Below, piece after piece: positions 42,448 to 51,986 of a DNA stretch of 64,000 nt. This DNA comes from Rhodopirellula baltica SH 1 (lineage in GTDB: Bacteria; Planctomycetota; Planctomycetia; Pirellulales; Pirellulaceae), in assembly GCF_000196115.1 (NCBI RefSeq), contig NC_005027.1, positions 992,001 through 1,056,000 on the forward strand, read 5' to 3'. How positions within the stretch are numbered: position 1 is the stretch's first letter; the number at the start of each line of letters is the position of its first letter. The translations under genes were made by a program, and so were the position numbers. The notes beneath the pieces were generated by a model. It searched no databases, was not told the DNA's origin, and was given only the letters and a program-made list of their open reading frames with translations.

Positions 42448-42645
42448 TAGACGAGCAGAAAATTTTCCACTTTTTTGCCGCCGAGCGTCGGGAAAAATTG
42501 GCATCACAATTTGTGCGTCGATTTTCTCGACAAATTTTTGTTCCTGCAGAGCACATTTTTGCAGAGCAGATCGCCACCTGACTCCTTATCCCTCCTTTCG
42601 GATCGCTGTGCGAGCGAGCCGAAGTTAGCCCCGGACAAAACGAAG

Positions 42646-43977
42646 ATGAGCGAAGTCGAACTCGAAGTTCTCGACCTGAAGCAAATGGTTCTGGCGAGTA
42701 ACTCGTTCGGCCCCAGCGACGTCGCCGAAATTCGGCAGGCGATCACCGAAAACTACGGACACTTCGGTGAACTGCGCGACGCGGTCAACGAAATGGAGCA
42801 GGACGACGCCCTGACTCCCGCCGGCAAAACCAAAATGGGTGTTTGCCAATTCATGCTGGGCCGTTTCAAAGACGCCTCGGAGACCCTCTCCGCGGCCGAC
42901 GGCAGCGCAATGGCGTTGTTCTACAACGCTCGTTGCCAGTTTGAACTGTCGAACTTCGACGGGGCGATCGAAGGCTACGAACAAGCCAAGACGTCAGGAT
43001 ACAACGAAGATCAATGCAAGATTGGTATCGCGGAAGCCAAGCGTTACCAAGGCAAGATCGAAGAAGCGATGGCGATCTTGGACGACATCTTCGGCCCCGC
43101 CGAGCAGACCGCTGACTACATGTATCAGCGTGCTGCGACCGCCGCCCAGATCGGTGGACGGATGGAAGAAGCGATCAACTTGTACCAACGAGCTGTGTCG
43201 ACCGACGAAAACCACGCTGGTGCGTTGTTTGGTTTGGCACTCGAAAACGACCGCTTGGGCAACGACGACGAAGCCCTCCGTCTGTACGAGCGTGCCGCCA
43301 AGGCATTCCCGACCGGCATCGGTGCCCTGATCAACTTGGGCGTGATGTACGAAGACAACGGGCAATACGACAAGGCTCAGCTTTGCTACAAGCGAATCCT
43401 GGACTGTCACCCCGATCACCCTCGTACGCAGCTGTACATGAAGGACGCTTCGGCGACCGGCAACATGCTGTACGACGAAGAGGCCCAACGTCGCAACGAT
43501 CGTTTGGCTCAAACGTTGAACATGCCCGTTGCAAACTTCGAGCTCAGCGTTCGAAGCCGCAACTGCCTGCAGAAGATGGGCATCGAAACGATTGGCGATT
43601 TGACCCGCCACAGCGAACAAGAATTGCTCTCGAGCAAGAACTTTGGCGAAACCAGCTTGGTCGAAATTCGCGAAATGCTGTCGCAGAAAGGTTTGTCGCT
43701 CGGCCAGTTCGCTGGCGAGAAGAAATCCAACGACCCGCCTGTCGACACTTCGCACATGTCGCCCGACGAACAAGCGTTGCTGGAACGTCCCATCGCAGAC
43801 CTCAACTTGTCCGTTCGTGCTCGCAAGTGCATGACCCGTTTGCAAATCAACTCCATTGGCGAGCTGATCCGCAAGACCGGCGATGACATGCTTGAGTGCA
43901 AGAACTTTGGTGTGACCAGTTTGAACGAAGTTCGTGAAAAGCTGGGTGACCTCGGATTGAAAATGCGGGGCGACTGA
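42646..43977 (+). CDS. tetratricopeptide protein with two RNA polymerase alpha-CTD-like domains
   Basis: A 443-residue cytoplasmic protein. The start at 42646 is chosen because the protein then begins [16 protein letters not shown] without the unlikely upstream extension. Residues ~20-290 carry TPR-type helix pairs ([57 protein letters not shown]). Two copies of a helix-hairpin-helix domain like the RNA polymerase alpha C-terminal domain follow: ~302-360 ([20 protein letters not shown]...) and ~380-440 ([20 protein letters not shown]...). The alpha-CTD contacts UP-element DNA and regulators, so a role in transcription is plausible but not shown. tgt starts 5 bp after its stop, suggesting co-transcription. 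Confidence 0.85.
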   Translation: MSEVELEVLDLKQMVLASNSFGPSDVAEIRQAITENYGHFGELRDAVNEMEQDDALTPAGKTKMGVCQFMLGRFKDASETLSAADGSAMALFYNARCQFELSNFDGAIEGYEQAKTSGYNEDQCKIGIAEAKRYQGKIEEAMAILDDIFGPAEQTADYMYQRAATAAQIGGRMEEAINLYQRAVSTDENHAGALFGLALENDRLGNDDEALRLYERAAKAFPTGIGALINLGVMYEDNGQYDKAQLCYKRILDCHPDHPRTQLYMKDASATGNMLYDEEAQRRNDRLAQTLNMPVANFELSVRSRNCLQKMGIETIGDLTRHSEQELLSSKNFGETSLVEIREMLSQKGLSLGQFAGEKKSNDPPVDTSHMSPDEQALLERPIADLNLSVRARKCMTRLQINSIGELIRKTGDDMLECKNFGVTSLNEVREKLGDLGLKMRGD

Positions 43978-43982
43978 CCCGC

Positions 43983-45101
43983 TTGTTTCGCTATGAATTG
44001 ATCGGCACCGATGGAGGTGCCCGGCGCGGTGTGTTTCATACGCCGCGCGGACCGGTCCGCACGCCTGGCTTCATGCCGGTGGGAACGCTTGGAACGGTCA
44101 AAGGCCTGACGATTGATCAAGTTGCCGCCACCGGTGCGGACATGATCCTCGGCAACACGTACCATTTGCGTTTGCGTCCCGGACACGAAACCGTGGCGGC
44201 TCTCGGCGGTCTGCACAAAATGTGTGGCTGGGACGGGCCAATCCTGACCGACTCGGGCGGTTTCCAAGTCTTCTCACTTGGTGCAATCAACAAGGTCAAC
44301 GAACACGCCGCGACGTTTCGTTCGCACATCGACGGCGCGAAGATCGAACTGACCCCGGAACACTCGATCGAAATCCAACAGGCACTCGGCAGCGATGTTG
44401 CGATGGTGCTGGACCACGTCATCGCCTTGCCCGCTCCGATGACTCAAGTCGAAGACGCACTTGCGAGATCGATCCGCTGGGCCGCGCGTTGTCGCATCGC
44501 CGCCGACCGAGAAGACCAGGCGCTGTTCGCGATCGTGCAGGGTGGTTTGGATCGAACGCTGCGGCAGCAGTGTGCTTCTGAATTGGCCGCGATGTCCTTT
44601 GAAGGTTACGCCGTTGGTGGTTTGTCGGTTGGGGAACCACCCGAAGACATGTACACGACGACCGGATTCACGACGCCTCATTTGCCGGCGGACAAGCCAC
44701 GGTATTTGATGGGTGTGGGAACACCGCGTGATTTGCTCGAAAACATCGCCCGCGGGATCGATTTGTTCGATTGTGTGATGCCAACTCGCAACGGTCGGAA
44801 TGCTCTCGCGTTCACCGACGAGGGTCCGCTGAAGCTACGCAACGCGGTGCACAAGCTCGACACTCGTCCGCTGATGGAAGATTGCCCGTGCTTGGCTTGC
44901 CGGCACAGTCGTGGCTATCTGCGCCATTTGTTTGTTGCGGGCGAGATGCTTGGGCCGATCCTGCTCTCGCATCACAATTTGATGTACTACGGTCGTTTGA
45001 TGCAGGCGACACGCGACGCGATCGAAGCGGGCGAGTTCGAAGCTTTCAAGAATGCAAAGCTGGCGGGCTGGGGACACGAACCGTTCCAAGAGACGGTTTA
45101 G
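43983..45101 (+). CDS. tgt: queuine/preQ1 tRNA-ribosyltransferase (TGT)
   Basis: A 372-residue tRNA-guanine transglycosylase that swaps guanine 34 of GUN-anticodon tRNAs for preQ1. It begins at a TTG 5 bp after the preceding stop, with no earlier start possible without overlap. Family landmarks are present: [27 protein letters not shown], the general-acid Asp in [10 protein letters not shown] (residue 90), [12 protein letters not shown], the nucleophile Asp in [12 protein letters not shown] (residue 263), and the zinc site CPCLACRH with a later His. The length is typical. Other queuosine genes are not nearby. A perfect 23-bp inverted repeat lies just downstream. Confidence 0.96.
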
Positions 45102-45140
45102 CCCGTACGATGGACTTCCAAGTCCGTCTGCCCCAAACAG

Positions 45141-45201
45141 TAGCCGGATTCGCCAGAATTCGGACGAGAATTGGAACACCGAATTCTGGCGAATCCGGCT
45201 A
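45141..45201. repeat. perfect 23-bp inverted repeat
   Basis: Left arm 45141-45163 (starting TAGCCGGATTCGCC) and right arm 45179-45201 are exact complements around a 15-base spacer. It lies between the convergent tgt and HTTM genes. There is no T-run, so it is not a classical intrinsic terminator. It could be a repeated extragenic element or an mRNA 3'-end hairpin. Confidence 0.8.
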
Positions 45202-45221
45202 CGTGGCGCAAGCAACGCGAC

Positions 45222-46496
45222 TCACGACTCGTTGAGATCGTCGTTTCTCAAAACGCTATCACCGGCCGACAGGCTCCCATCGGCCAGCTTTTGTTTGATC
45301 TTTTCGCGAGTTGCCATCAAACGCTCGGTGCGTTCTTCGTTCTTGGCTTCGCGACGTTTGAGTTTCGCGTAGCGCTTTTGGATGCCTTTTTCGGCTGCTT
45401 CCAATTCTTCCAAGCGGTGCTGCAAATCAGCCGGCAATTGGACGGACTTTGAACCACCATTTGGATCGCCACCCAGCGATGTCATCACCCCGGAAAGGGA
45501 TGCGTCGTCGCTCTCATCTTCGGCGAGGTCGCCGAGTCGTTTCCGGCGAATCCAATCGGGCGAAACAAAGATTCCGTTGGCTCCGATCATCATGATTCCG
45601 AATGTCATCATGCCCAGGAACAATGCTATTCCGCCGTGGACGGCTACGGCGAGAGCCAGTGTGATTCCTCGCGTCAGTCGCGGCCAAATGATCGCACAAT
45701 AAAAGATTTCCCAGAACATCGTGATGTGCGACAAAGCCGTGAAGACCCGCGGAAAACGTCCCAGGAATGTCATGTCGAGCGATTGATATTCGTAGTTGGC
45801 GACGGCGAACCAGACCGCGGTCCCATCCCACCAAAGCTCACCGCGTGCCTTCGCGATTCCGCCGAACAAGTAGATCACGCACAGGTGAATTTGCAGCAAA
45901 CGCGTCGCCACGTTGGCAGTGATGGTTTTCTTGTCCGCCGGAAACAACCAAGCTTTCAGGCCGGTCAGCGTCTTCTCGCCATCATCCGTGAATCGTCGTC
46001 GCAGTTTCGCGTCGATGGACCACACCGCTCCGCAGGGAGTGAAGGCCACGTACATTGCGCAGTAAGTCACGATTTGGTCCAAACCGAAGAGGCTGCCGAG
46101 CAATCGATGAATCACCATCAATTGAAGGAACCATGTCAGCGGGCCGGTCACGCGTGTGAGGAAGCCGACCATGAAACAGGCAGTGACCAAGATCGTCGCG
46201 ATGTGGTTCAGCCATAGAACCGTCGCGTTGTCGACCAGCCAAAGGTAAGACCACGCCGCGGTTTGTTCGCCAAGCGTTCCATCGTGCAGTCGCGCGCTGG
46301 TTTCATTGTCGATCCAGGCTTCCGTGCCGATGAAGGATGCAAAGTCGGTGGCGAGAACCAAGTGCGAATACAACAGCATCGCTCCGGTCACGATTCGCAG
46401 CACGGCAAGCGTGTCGATGTGGCGCGGTGTGAACCAGAATCGATCCCAAGCATCGACCCATGAAGCGGCGTACTGTTTGAAGGATTCGATCATCAT
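45222..46496 (-). CDS. HTTM-domain membrane protein (gamma-carboxylase-like fold)
   Basis: A 424-residue integral membrane protein of the HTTM family (the membrane domain shared with vitamin K-dependent gamma-carboxylases). Typical features are a start with a WFTPRHIDTLAVLRIVTGAML helix, SYLWLVDNATVLWLNHIA, VGFLTRVTGPLTWFLQLM and QIHLCVIYLFGGIAKARGELWWDGTAVW, with several more hydrophobic helices. The last ~80 residues are a charged coiled coil (RLEELEAAEKGIQKRYAKL...). The first ATG overlaps the stop of the upstream gene (ATGA at 46493-46496) and has AGGAGG 7 bases before it, a strong ribosome-binding site. Activity unknown. Confidence 0.85.
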   Translation of the reverse strand: MMIESFKQYAASWVDAWDRFWFTPRHIDTLAVLRIVTGAMLLYSHLVLATDFASFIGTEAWIDNETSARLHDGTLGEQTAAWSYLWLVDNATVLWLNHIATILVTACFMVGFLTRVTGPLTWFLQLMVIHRLLGSLFGLDQIVTYCAMYVAFTPCGAVWSIDAKLRRRFTDDGEKTLTGLKAWLFPADKKTITANVATRLLQIHLCVIYLFGGIAKARGELWWDGTAVWFAVANYEYQSLDMTFLGRFPRVFTALSHITMFWEIFYCAIIWPRLTRGITLALAVAVHGGIALFLGMMTFGIMMIGANGIFVSPDWIRRKRLGDLAEDESDDASLSGVMTSLGGDPNGGSKSVQLPADLQHRLEELEAAEKGIQKRYAKLKRREAKNEERTERLMATREKIKQKLADGSLSAGDSVLRNDDLNES

Positions 46497-47290
46497 GATG
46501 CGTCCTCCTGTGTATCGTCTGGTTGATCCGTTTCGACGATGGGGGAATCGGCGTCGGTTTTACGTTCGCCGTCCGGCACGGGGACGGGTTCCGAGTTCGA
46601 TGGATCGATGGGAGTCGCGTTTTCGGCGTCTGGTTGAGGCAATGCTTCGGCGGTACCGAGCAGTCCTTCCAACGTGATCGGAACGTCGGGCAACTCGACG
46701 TAGGATCGTTCTTCGGTCAGAGACAAGTTTTCTTGAGCGAAGAGGACGAAATCGGCCAATTGGTGTTCCAGACGCACGATCGCGACATCCGATTTGCCGG
46801 TGGACTCCAGGTGCCGGACCATCGATTCCAGGATGCGTTCGTATCGTTTGCGGCCCAGTCGAAGCGTTTGCAATTCTTCAGGACTGAGTTCGGGGCCGAT
46901 CAATTGACTGACCTCCAGCGGCAATGCGGGCTGGTAGGAGTCATTCAGGAATTCAGCCAGCATGAAGTGCCGGTGGTATTTCAGCCGGGGCCACTGCTCG
47001 TCGAGGTCGGGGAACACCTGAACCGTTTCTCCGGCATCGGAAGACGCCCGGATCAGGTGGCTGGGGCCGGGATCGGGAGCGAAAAAGGCATACCCGCGAT
47101 CCATGTAAAACATCTGGGCGATCGGCGAAATCACCGAAAGCAATGTTCCGACCGATGGGGATAACCCGCGAGCCCCACGTGCTTGAAAAGCGAGCGGCGG
47201 CAGAACGATCGTCAACAGCATTCCGATCAGCAAGATGCTGATCAGAAATCGATTTCGGCGTGAAAGCGGCAAGGAATCGGGGTGAGTCAC
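46493..47290 (-). CDS. membrane-anchored partner of the HTTM protein, unknown function
   Basis: About 265 residues from a GTG at 47290. The frame is open to 47470, but starting there would leave only 17 bp to the divergent exonuclease gene, and the extra residues look non-coding. One membrane helix lies near the N-terminus (RFLISILLIGMLLTIVLPPLAF), followed by a soluble domain with FYMDRGYAFFAPDPGPSHLIR and a helical part, ending in an acidic Pro/Asp-rich tail. The stop overlaps the start of the HTTM gene (ATGA), so the two are translationally coupled and probably form one complex. DPGPSH-type proteins commonly accompany HTTM genes in planctomycetes. Confidence 0.72.
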   Translation of the reverse strand: MTHPDSLPLSRRNRFLISILLIGMLLTIVLPPLAFQARGARGLSPSVGTLLSVISPIAQMFYMDRGYAFFAPDPGPSHLIRASSDAGETVQVFPDLDEQWPRLKYHRHFMLAEFLNDSYQPALPLEVSQLIGPELSPEELQTLRLGRKRYERILESMVRHLESTGKSDVAIVRLEHQLADFVLFAQENLSLTEERSYVELPDVPITLEGLLGTAEALPQPDAENATPIDPSNSEPVPVPDGERKTDADSPIVETDQPDDTQEDAS

Positions 47291-47487
47291 GTTTGTTTGG
47301 TGGTCCCGGAAGGATTGGCAATGGTGGAGCGGTCGTTGATTGTCAGCGGCAATTTGGCCGTTTTTTACGGCGTGGTTCACGCGGCGATACAGTGGAACGG
47401 ATCGGGGGCCGCTTCGATTTTCGCCCAACCTTAATCCGTCCGCATCCCATGTACAGATGACGGCCTTCACCAGCCACAGCCGCTTTC

Positions 47488-48645
47488 ATGACACGCCCAC
47501 GACCAAAATTGTTGGAAACGACCCCCGCGGGGCTGCATTGTCCCATCGGCGGATTTTATGTCGATCCCGTTCGACCGGTCGATCGGGCCGTGATCACTCA
47601 CGGACACAGTGATCACGCGAGATGGGGTTGTCGCCACTATTTGTCAGCCAGACCCGGCGAACCCATTTTGCGAATGCGTCTGAGCAATGAAGCTGAATTT
47701 GAGTTCCTGGAATATGGCGAGCCACGCACGATTGGCGGCATCCAAGTTTCTCTGCATCCGGCCGGGCACATGCTCGGTTCGGCTCAGGTGCGACTTGAAT
47801 ATCAAGGCGAAGTCGCCGTCGTCACGGGAGACTACAAATTGCAATCGGATGCGACGTGTGCCGATTTCGAACCGGTGCGATGCCACACTTTGGTGACGGA
47901 GTCGACCTTTGGGTTGCCGATTTACCAGTGGCGTGAAGATGTTGAGATCTTTGCCGACATCAATGATTGGTGGCGAACATCGGCGGCGGAAGGAAAGTGC
48001 TGCTTGCTGTACGGGTACGCGGTTGGGAAGTCGCAGCGATTGTTGTCCGGTCTGGATCCTTCCATTGGTCCGATCTACACGCACGGTGCGGTTGAGAAAG
48101 GCGTGCAGGCTTATCGTCAATCCGGAGTGGAATTGCCGGAGACGATGGCGGTGACACGTAGAATCGAGATGACGGGGCAATCGAGTGAAACAAAACTCGA
48201 TTCGGACGAGTCCGCTGAAAAGTCGCCGAAAAAACGATCTCGCAAACGAACAGCGAAACTGGATTGGGCGGGTTCAATCGTGGTCGCGGTGCCGAGCGCT
48301 CATGGCACACCGTGGATGCGAAAATTTGGAGCGGTCAGCACGGCGATGGCCAGCGGTTGGATGGCGGTCCGAGGTGCGAGGCGGCGTCGGGCGGTCGACC
48401 GCGGATTTGTGCTGAGCGACCACGTGGATTGGTCGGGGTTGATGAATGCGATCGTATGGAGCGAAGCCGACGATATTTGGGTGACACACGGAAGCACCGC
48501 CGTCGTCAGTCGCTTTTTGAACGAGGGTGGACTGACAGAGCGTTTGATCGCGGAACGAGAAACTGACCGACACACGATTCGTGCTTGCGAGATTCCTTCC
48601 TACTGGGAAACCGCCACGGCAGATTCAGATGTGGACGATGACTGA
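47488..48645 (+). CDS. ligase-associated DNA exonuclease (metallo-beta-lactamase fold)
   Basis: A 385-residue nuclease of the beta-CASP-like metallo-beta-lactamase group found with ATP-dependent DNA ligases. Landmarks: GLHCPIGGFYVDPVRPVDRA, the metal site HGHSDHARWG, LHPAGHMLGSAQV, VVTGDYKLQSD and a late SDHVDW histidine. Residues ~232-252 form a Lys/Arg/Ser-rich linker (SAEKSPKKRSRKRTAK) longer than I would expect for the family. The partner ligase and Lhr-like helicase genes that often follow are absent here; the next gene is a protein of unknown function. It may act in DNA end processing. Confidence 0.86.
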   Translation: MTRPRPKLLETTPAGLHCPIGGFYVDPVRPVDRAVITHGHSDHARWGCRHYLSARPGEPILRMRLSNEAEFEFLEYGEPRTIGGIQVSLHPAGHMLGSAQVRLEYQGEVAVVTGDYKLQSDATCADFEPVRCHTLVTESTFGLPIYQWREDVEIFADINDWWRTSAAEGKCCLLYGYAVGKSQRLLSGLDPSIGPIYTHGAVEKGVQAYRQSGVELPETMAVTRRIEMTGQSSETKLDSDESAEKSPKKRSRKRTAKLDWAGSIVVAVPSAHGTPWMRKFGAVSTAMASGWMAVRGARRRRAVDRGFVLSDHVDWSGLMNAIVWSEADDIWVTHGSTAVVSRFLNEGGLTERLIAERETDRHTIRACEIPSYWETATADSDVDDD

Positions 48646-48877
48646 CGAGTTCCGCAGTTTCACACGAGATCCGTTTCACGCGTTCGGCGAGTTGAACATC
48701 GCGTGGTGAGCGGGCGAAGCAATAAAATCACTCATTCTGAGCGACAAACCTCGCATCGCGGCGATCGGTGGCAGAATTCATCTTGGTTTGGAGAGCCCAT
48801 TTTAGGCATAAGCGTTTGATCGGCGCAAATCGTCTCGTCGCCGGCCTTCTCAATTGCTCTCTAATATCAGTCATCGA

Positions 48878-51800
48878 ATGCGTCAGGATTCCCGACGATC
48901 GCTGTTGTTGTGGCCAATCACGGCATCCATCGCCGTCATCGCAGCCACCACTTCGCCCTATCTTCTGAAGTCGACCGGTTTGATCGACCCGGACGCTGTG
49001 TTCGCCAAAATTGGATTCGACCGATCCGTCGATGCCGATTCGTCTGCGACACCTGATGACGGTGACACATATCTGACATCGGAAGAAAACGTTCTCGCGT
49101 GGGACGCCGACACGCCCAATCGGCCCGATGATTTTGCTTCGTCGACTCAGCACGGGTTTGGCGCTCCTGAACCGTTGACGCCGCTCAATCAAGCGGACGT
49201 GAAATCGCCTGAAACGCCCGCTGAAGATGCACATCGTCCTGACCGTGGCGGTCGAGGATTGTCATTGCCCGAGCGTTTGGCCGACGATGCGCCGGAATCA
49301 CCCGGTGTGTTGCAGGCCCCGGTGATTGACCTTGAAACGGAGCTGGCTGGATTTTCTGAAGCTTTGGAGCTGGAACCTGCTCTGGAACAGATTTCCGCTG
49401 CGGTTCCCGCCTCGTTGTCACCCGGATTGGAAGACCCGACGACAAAGCAATCCGAATCGGTTTCGCTACCCGCGGAAATGTTCCACACGGGATCGCAAGA
49501 CGCGGGCGACAAATCCACTTCATTGATTCCCGATTCGGTTGCGGTCCTGGCAAAACCAAGCGTGCGAGCCGCGGACGTTCCGCAATTGAATCTGGACTTG
49601 CCCCGTTTTGTCCGTCCACCTGTTGTCTCGCCGGCCGAAAACGCGAGTGCAACGAAAACGCACCATGCGACCGGTTGGCCACTTCCGAAACAACTGCGAT
49701 TGGAATTGTCGGAGTTGTCCTCGCATGCGAATTTGGCTTTAGATGCCAATGAAGAGCTGAGCGATGTGTTGCTGACTTCGGTCGATATCGAGCGAACCGA
49801 TTTGAAGACCGCTCATGACGAAATGCTTCGGACAGGAGACCTGCATAACGGATCGATCTCTTCCGCCGAAGCGATGCGTCGTCAGGCGACCTCGATCGTG
49901 ATGGGACGCTGGGCCGAGGAAGTCGACGAGCGACTGAGCCAGCTTCGTCAACTCGCTCGATTGGGCGAACAAGACGCTGGGCCGATCCTGCGTGAGCTAT
50001 CATCGTTGGCCGCTGCTGGATTGCAGTTGGCTGAACGAGCTCCTGAACGTGACCAGCAAGTGCGTTGGTTGCAGGCATCTCATTCGTTGTCGCGTCGCAC
50101 AAGTGTGTGGGCATCGATTTGGCAGTTGGCTCGCGGCCATGCGGGTTCCTTCGAACCGTCCGGCACCCTGCCGAATGAGACGTTGACCTTGCACAGTCAA
50201 AACAAGGTGCATGAACGGTTTGATGTGCACCAACTGATTCGCGATGTCCGTGAAAAATTGCCGGAAACGGGTGATCCAAATGGTTGGACGACGTTCCTGT
50301 TGCTCGACAAAATCCAAACACTCGCTTCGTCGGATGACATGGACGAGCGTGCCTTGACGGCCCAGCGATATCTTTCGCGAATCACGTCGAAGCGATTGGC
50401 ACCCGAGCACGAGGAATGGTTGAGTCAAGCTGCACTGTTGCAATTGACCGAAGCCATGAAGACGTGGAGTGCGATCCCGATCGACTACGTCGCGTTGCTG
50501 CAAGACTTGGAACGAGCCGAAGCCGACGCGATTGATTTGGCGGCTGTGAAGGTCACCAACGCGTTTCAATCACTGCGGTTTTCAGACGACGCTCACGCGG
50601 CTCGAGTCGCCAAAGCAATTGATCTGAACTACCGAAATGCAAATGTTCGAACCGCGATCTCGGCGAAGTTGATCGAGCGATTGATCCCATCGGTTCCTGA
50701 TCGCACGTCACCAATCGCGACCCGGGTTGCCGGAACGCCCGTGCGAGGAACCAGCAACGTCAGCACCGCGATGGATCTGCGTTTGAATCCTGTGCCTGGA
50801 CAATGGAGCATCGATTTGTTGACGCGAGGTGACGTGTCGACACGCAGCTACGCTCAGCAAAGTGGCGTGACCGTTCATGCCAATGGTTGGGCCGAGTTTG
50901 ATGCGTCGACTCCGATTCGTATCACGCCCGGTGGTTTGACCGTTGGCGGCACCGAAGTGCAGGTCAACGCCGACAACCGATTGCAGCGAGTGGATTCCAA
51001 GGTCAACCAATGGCCGTTGATTGGATCCTTGGTTCGCGGCATTGCGGAAAAGAAATACGAAGACACCAAGTCGTTGGCGAATCAACGAACACGTCAACAA
51101 ATTCGAGATGAAGTCACAACGCAGACTCAATCGGAATTGGGAAGTCAAACGTCAAAGGCGGAAGAAAAGTGGGACGACCTCGTACTCGGACCGCTTGGAC
51201 GTTTGGAGTTGTCACCGACGGTGATCGATTTGGAGACCACGTCGGAACGTTTGATCGCTCGGTATCGTTTGGCCGGTGATTGGCAACTCGCCGCTCACAC
51301 GCCTCGTCCTCGCGCGTGGAATGACAGCTGGTTGAGTTTGCAGATGCATCAATCGGCAATCAACAACACGTTGGAGCAAATTCTTCCTCGCGGCGAAGTC
51401 AAAACGTTTGATCAGCTTTACACCGATACGTTTGCTTTGTTTGGCAAAGAAGGTGCGACGTTGCCGGAGGAAGTTCCCGGTGATGCTGAAATCGCGTTCT
51501 CGCCGACGCGGCCAATGACAATTGAAATCGAAGACGGCAAGATGTGGCTGACGCTGCGTGTGGTTCGATTGAGCCAACCGGGCAGTCCGAAGCTGACGCG
51601 ATTCATCGTTCGCGCGGCTTACAAACCTGAGATCGACGGGCTCAACGCGAGGCTGGTTCGAGATGGGCACCTGCGAGTCAGTGGCCCGGGCATGTCGATG
51701 CGACAACGACTGCCAATTCGAGCGGTCTTCAACAAAGTGTTGGCGGAAGATCGAGTGATTCCGTTGACGACGCCAAAGTTGGTCGAGCATCCTGCGATGC

Positions 51801-51910
51801 AGGATTTGGTCGTCAGTCAGTTGGAACTTCGTGACGGTTGGTTGGCTCTGGCATTGAGCCCCGACGCCGCACCAAGCGTCGCCAATCGCCCGCAAGCCAA
51901 CAACCGTTAG
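48878..51910 (+). CDS. large single-pass membrane or secreted protein of unknown function
   Basis: A 1,010-residue protein from the ATG at 48878; a TTG at 48854 is in frame. Residues ~8-32 (SLLLWPITASIAVIAATTSPYL) form a signal anchor. Residues ~40-280 are Pro/Ser/Glu/Asp-rich and probably disordered. Residues ~290-660 are mainly helical with many Leu/Ala heptads (VDERLSQLRQLARLGEQ). The C-terminal third mixes strands and helices, including RLNPVPGQWSIDLLTRG and GPGMSMRQRLPIRAVFNKVL. No known domain is recognised. Conserved hydrophobic spacing and codon use support a real gene. It is monocistronic and converges with a small membrane protein gene. Confidence 0.72.
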   Translation: MRQDSRRSLLLWPITASIAVIAATTSPYLLKSTGLIDPDAVFAKIGFDRSVDADSSATPDDGDTYLTSEENVLAWDADTPNRPDDFASSTQHGFGAPEPLTPLNQADVKSPETPAEDAHRPDRGGRGLSLPERLADDAPESPGVLQAPVIDLETELAGFSEALELEPALEQISAAVPASLSPGLEDPTTKQSESVSLPAEMFHTGSQDAGDKSTSLIPDSVAVLAKPSVRAADVPQLNLDLPRFVRPPVVSPAENASATKTHHATGWPLPKQLRLELSELSSHANLALDANEELSDVLLTSVDIERTDLKTAHDEMLRTGDLHNGSISSAEAMRRQATSIVMGRWAEEVDERLSQLRQLARLGEQDAGPILRELSSLAAAGLQLAERAPERDQQVRWLQASHSLSRRTSVWASIWQLARGHAGSFEPSGTLPNETLTLHSQNKVHERFDVHQLIRDVREKLPETGDPNGWTTFLLLDKIQTLASSDDMDERALTAQRYLSRITSKRLAPEHEEWLSQAALLQLTEAMKTWSAIPIDYVALLQDLERAEADAIDLAAVKVTNAFQSLRFSDDAHAARVAKAIDLNYRNANVRTAISAKLIERLIPSVPDRTSPIATRVAGTPVRGTSNVSTAMDLRLNPVPGQWSIDLLTRGDVSTRSYAQQSGVTVHANGWAEFDASTPIRITPGGLTVGGTEVQVNADNRLQRVDSKVNQWPLIGSLVRGIAEKKYEDTKSLANQRTRQQIRDEVTTQTQSELGSQTSKAEEKWDDLVLGPLGRLELSPTVIDLETTSERLIARYRLAGDWQLAAHTPRPRAWNDSWLSLQMHQSAINNTLEQILPRGEVKTFDQLYTDTFALFGKEGATLPEEVPGDAEIAFSPTRPMTIEIEDGKMWLTLRVVRLSQPGSPKLTRFIVRAAYKPEIDGLNARLVRDGHLRVSGPGMSMRQRLPIRAVFNKVLAEDRVIPLTTPKLVEHPAMQDLVVSQLELRDGWLALALSPDAAPSVANRPQANNR

Positions 51911-51986
51911 GCGTCAATCATCTCAGGCCTGGTTCACACTCACCGCAACTGTGGTCCTGAGCTTCTGAGTCCCTTTCGACTTCCTA

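Noticed and set aside
49185-50321. A 378-codon - strand frame opposite the large unknown gene
   Set aside because: Composition (Arg/His/Ser/Pro-rich) is typical of antisense translation of GC-rich coding DNA; no motif or ribosome-binding site.
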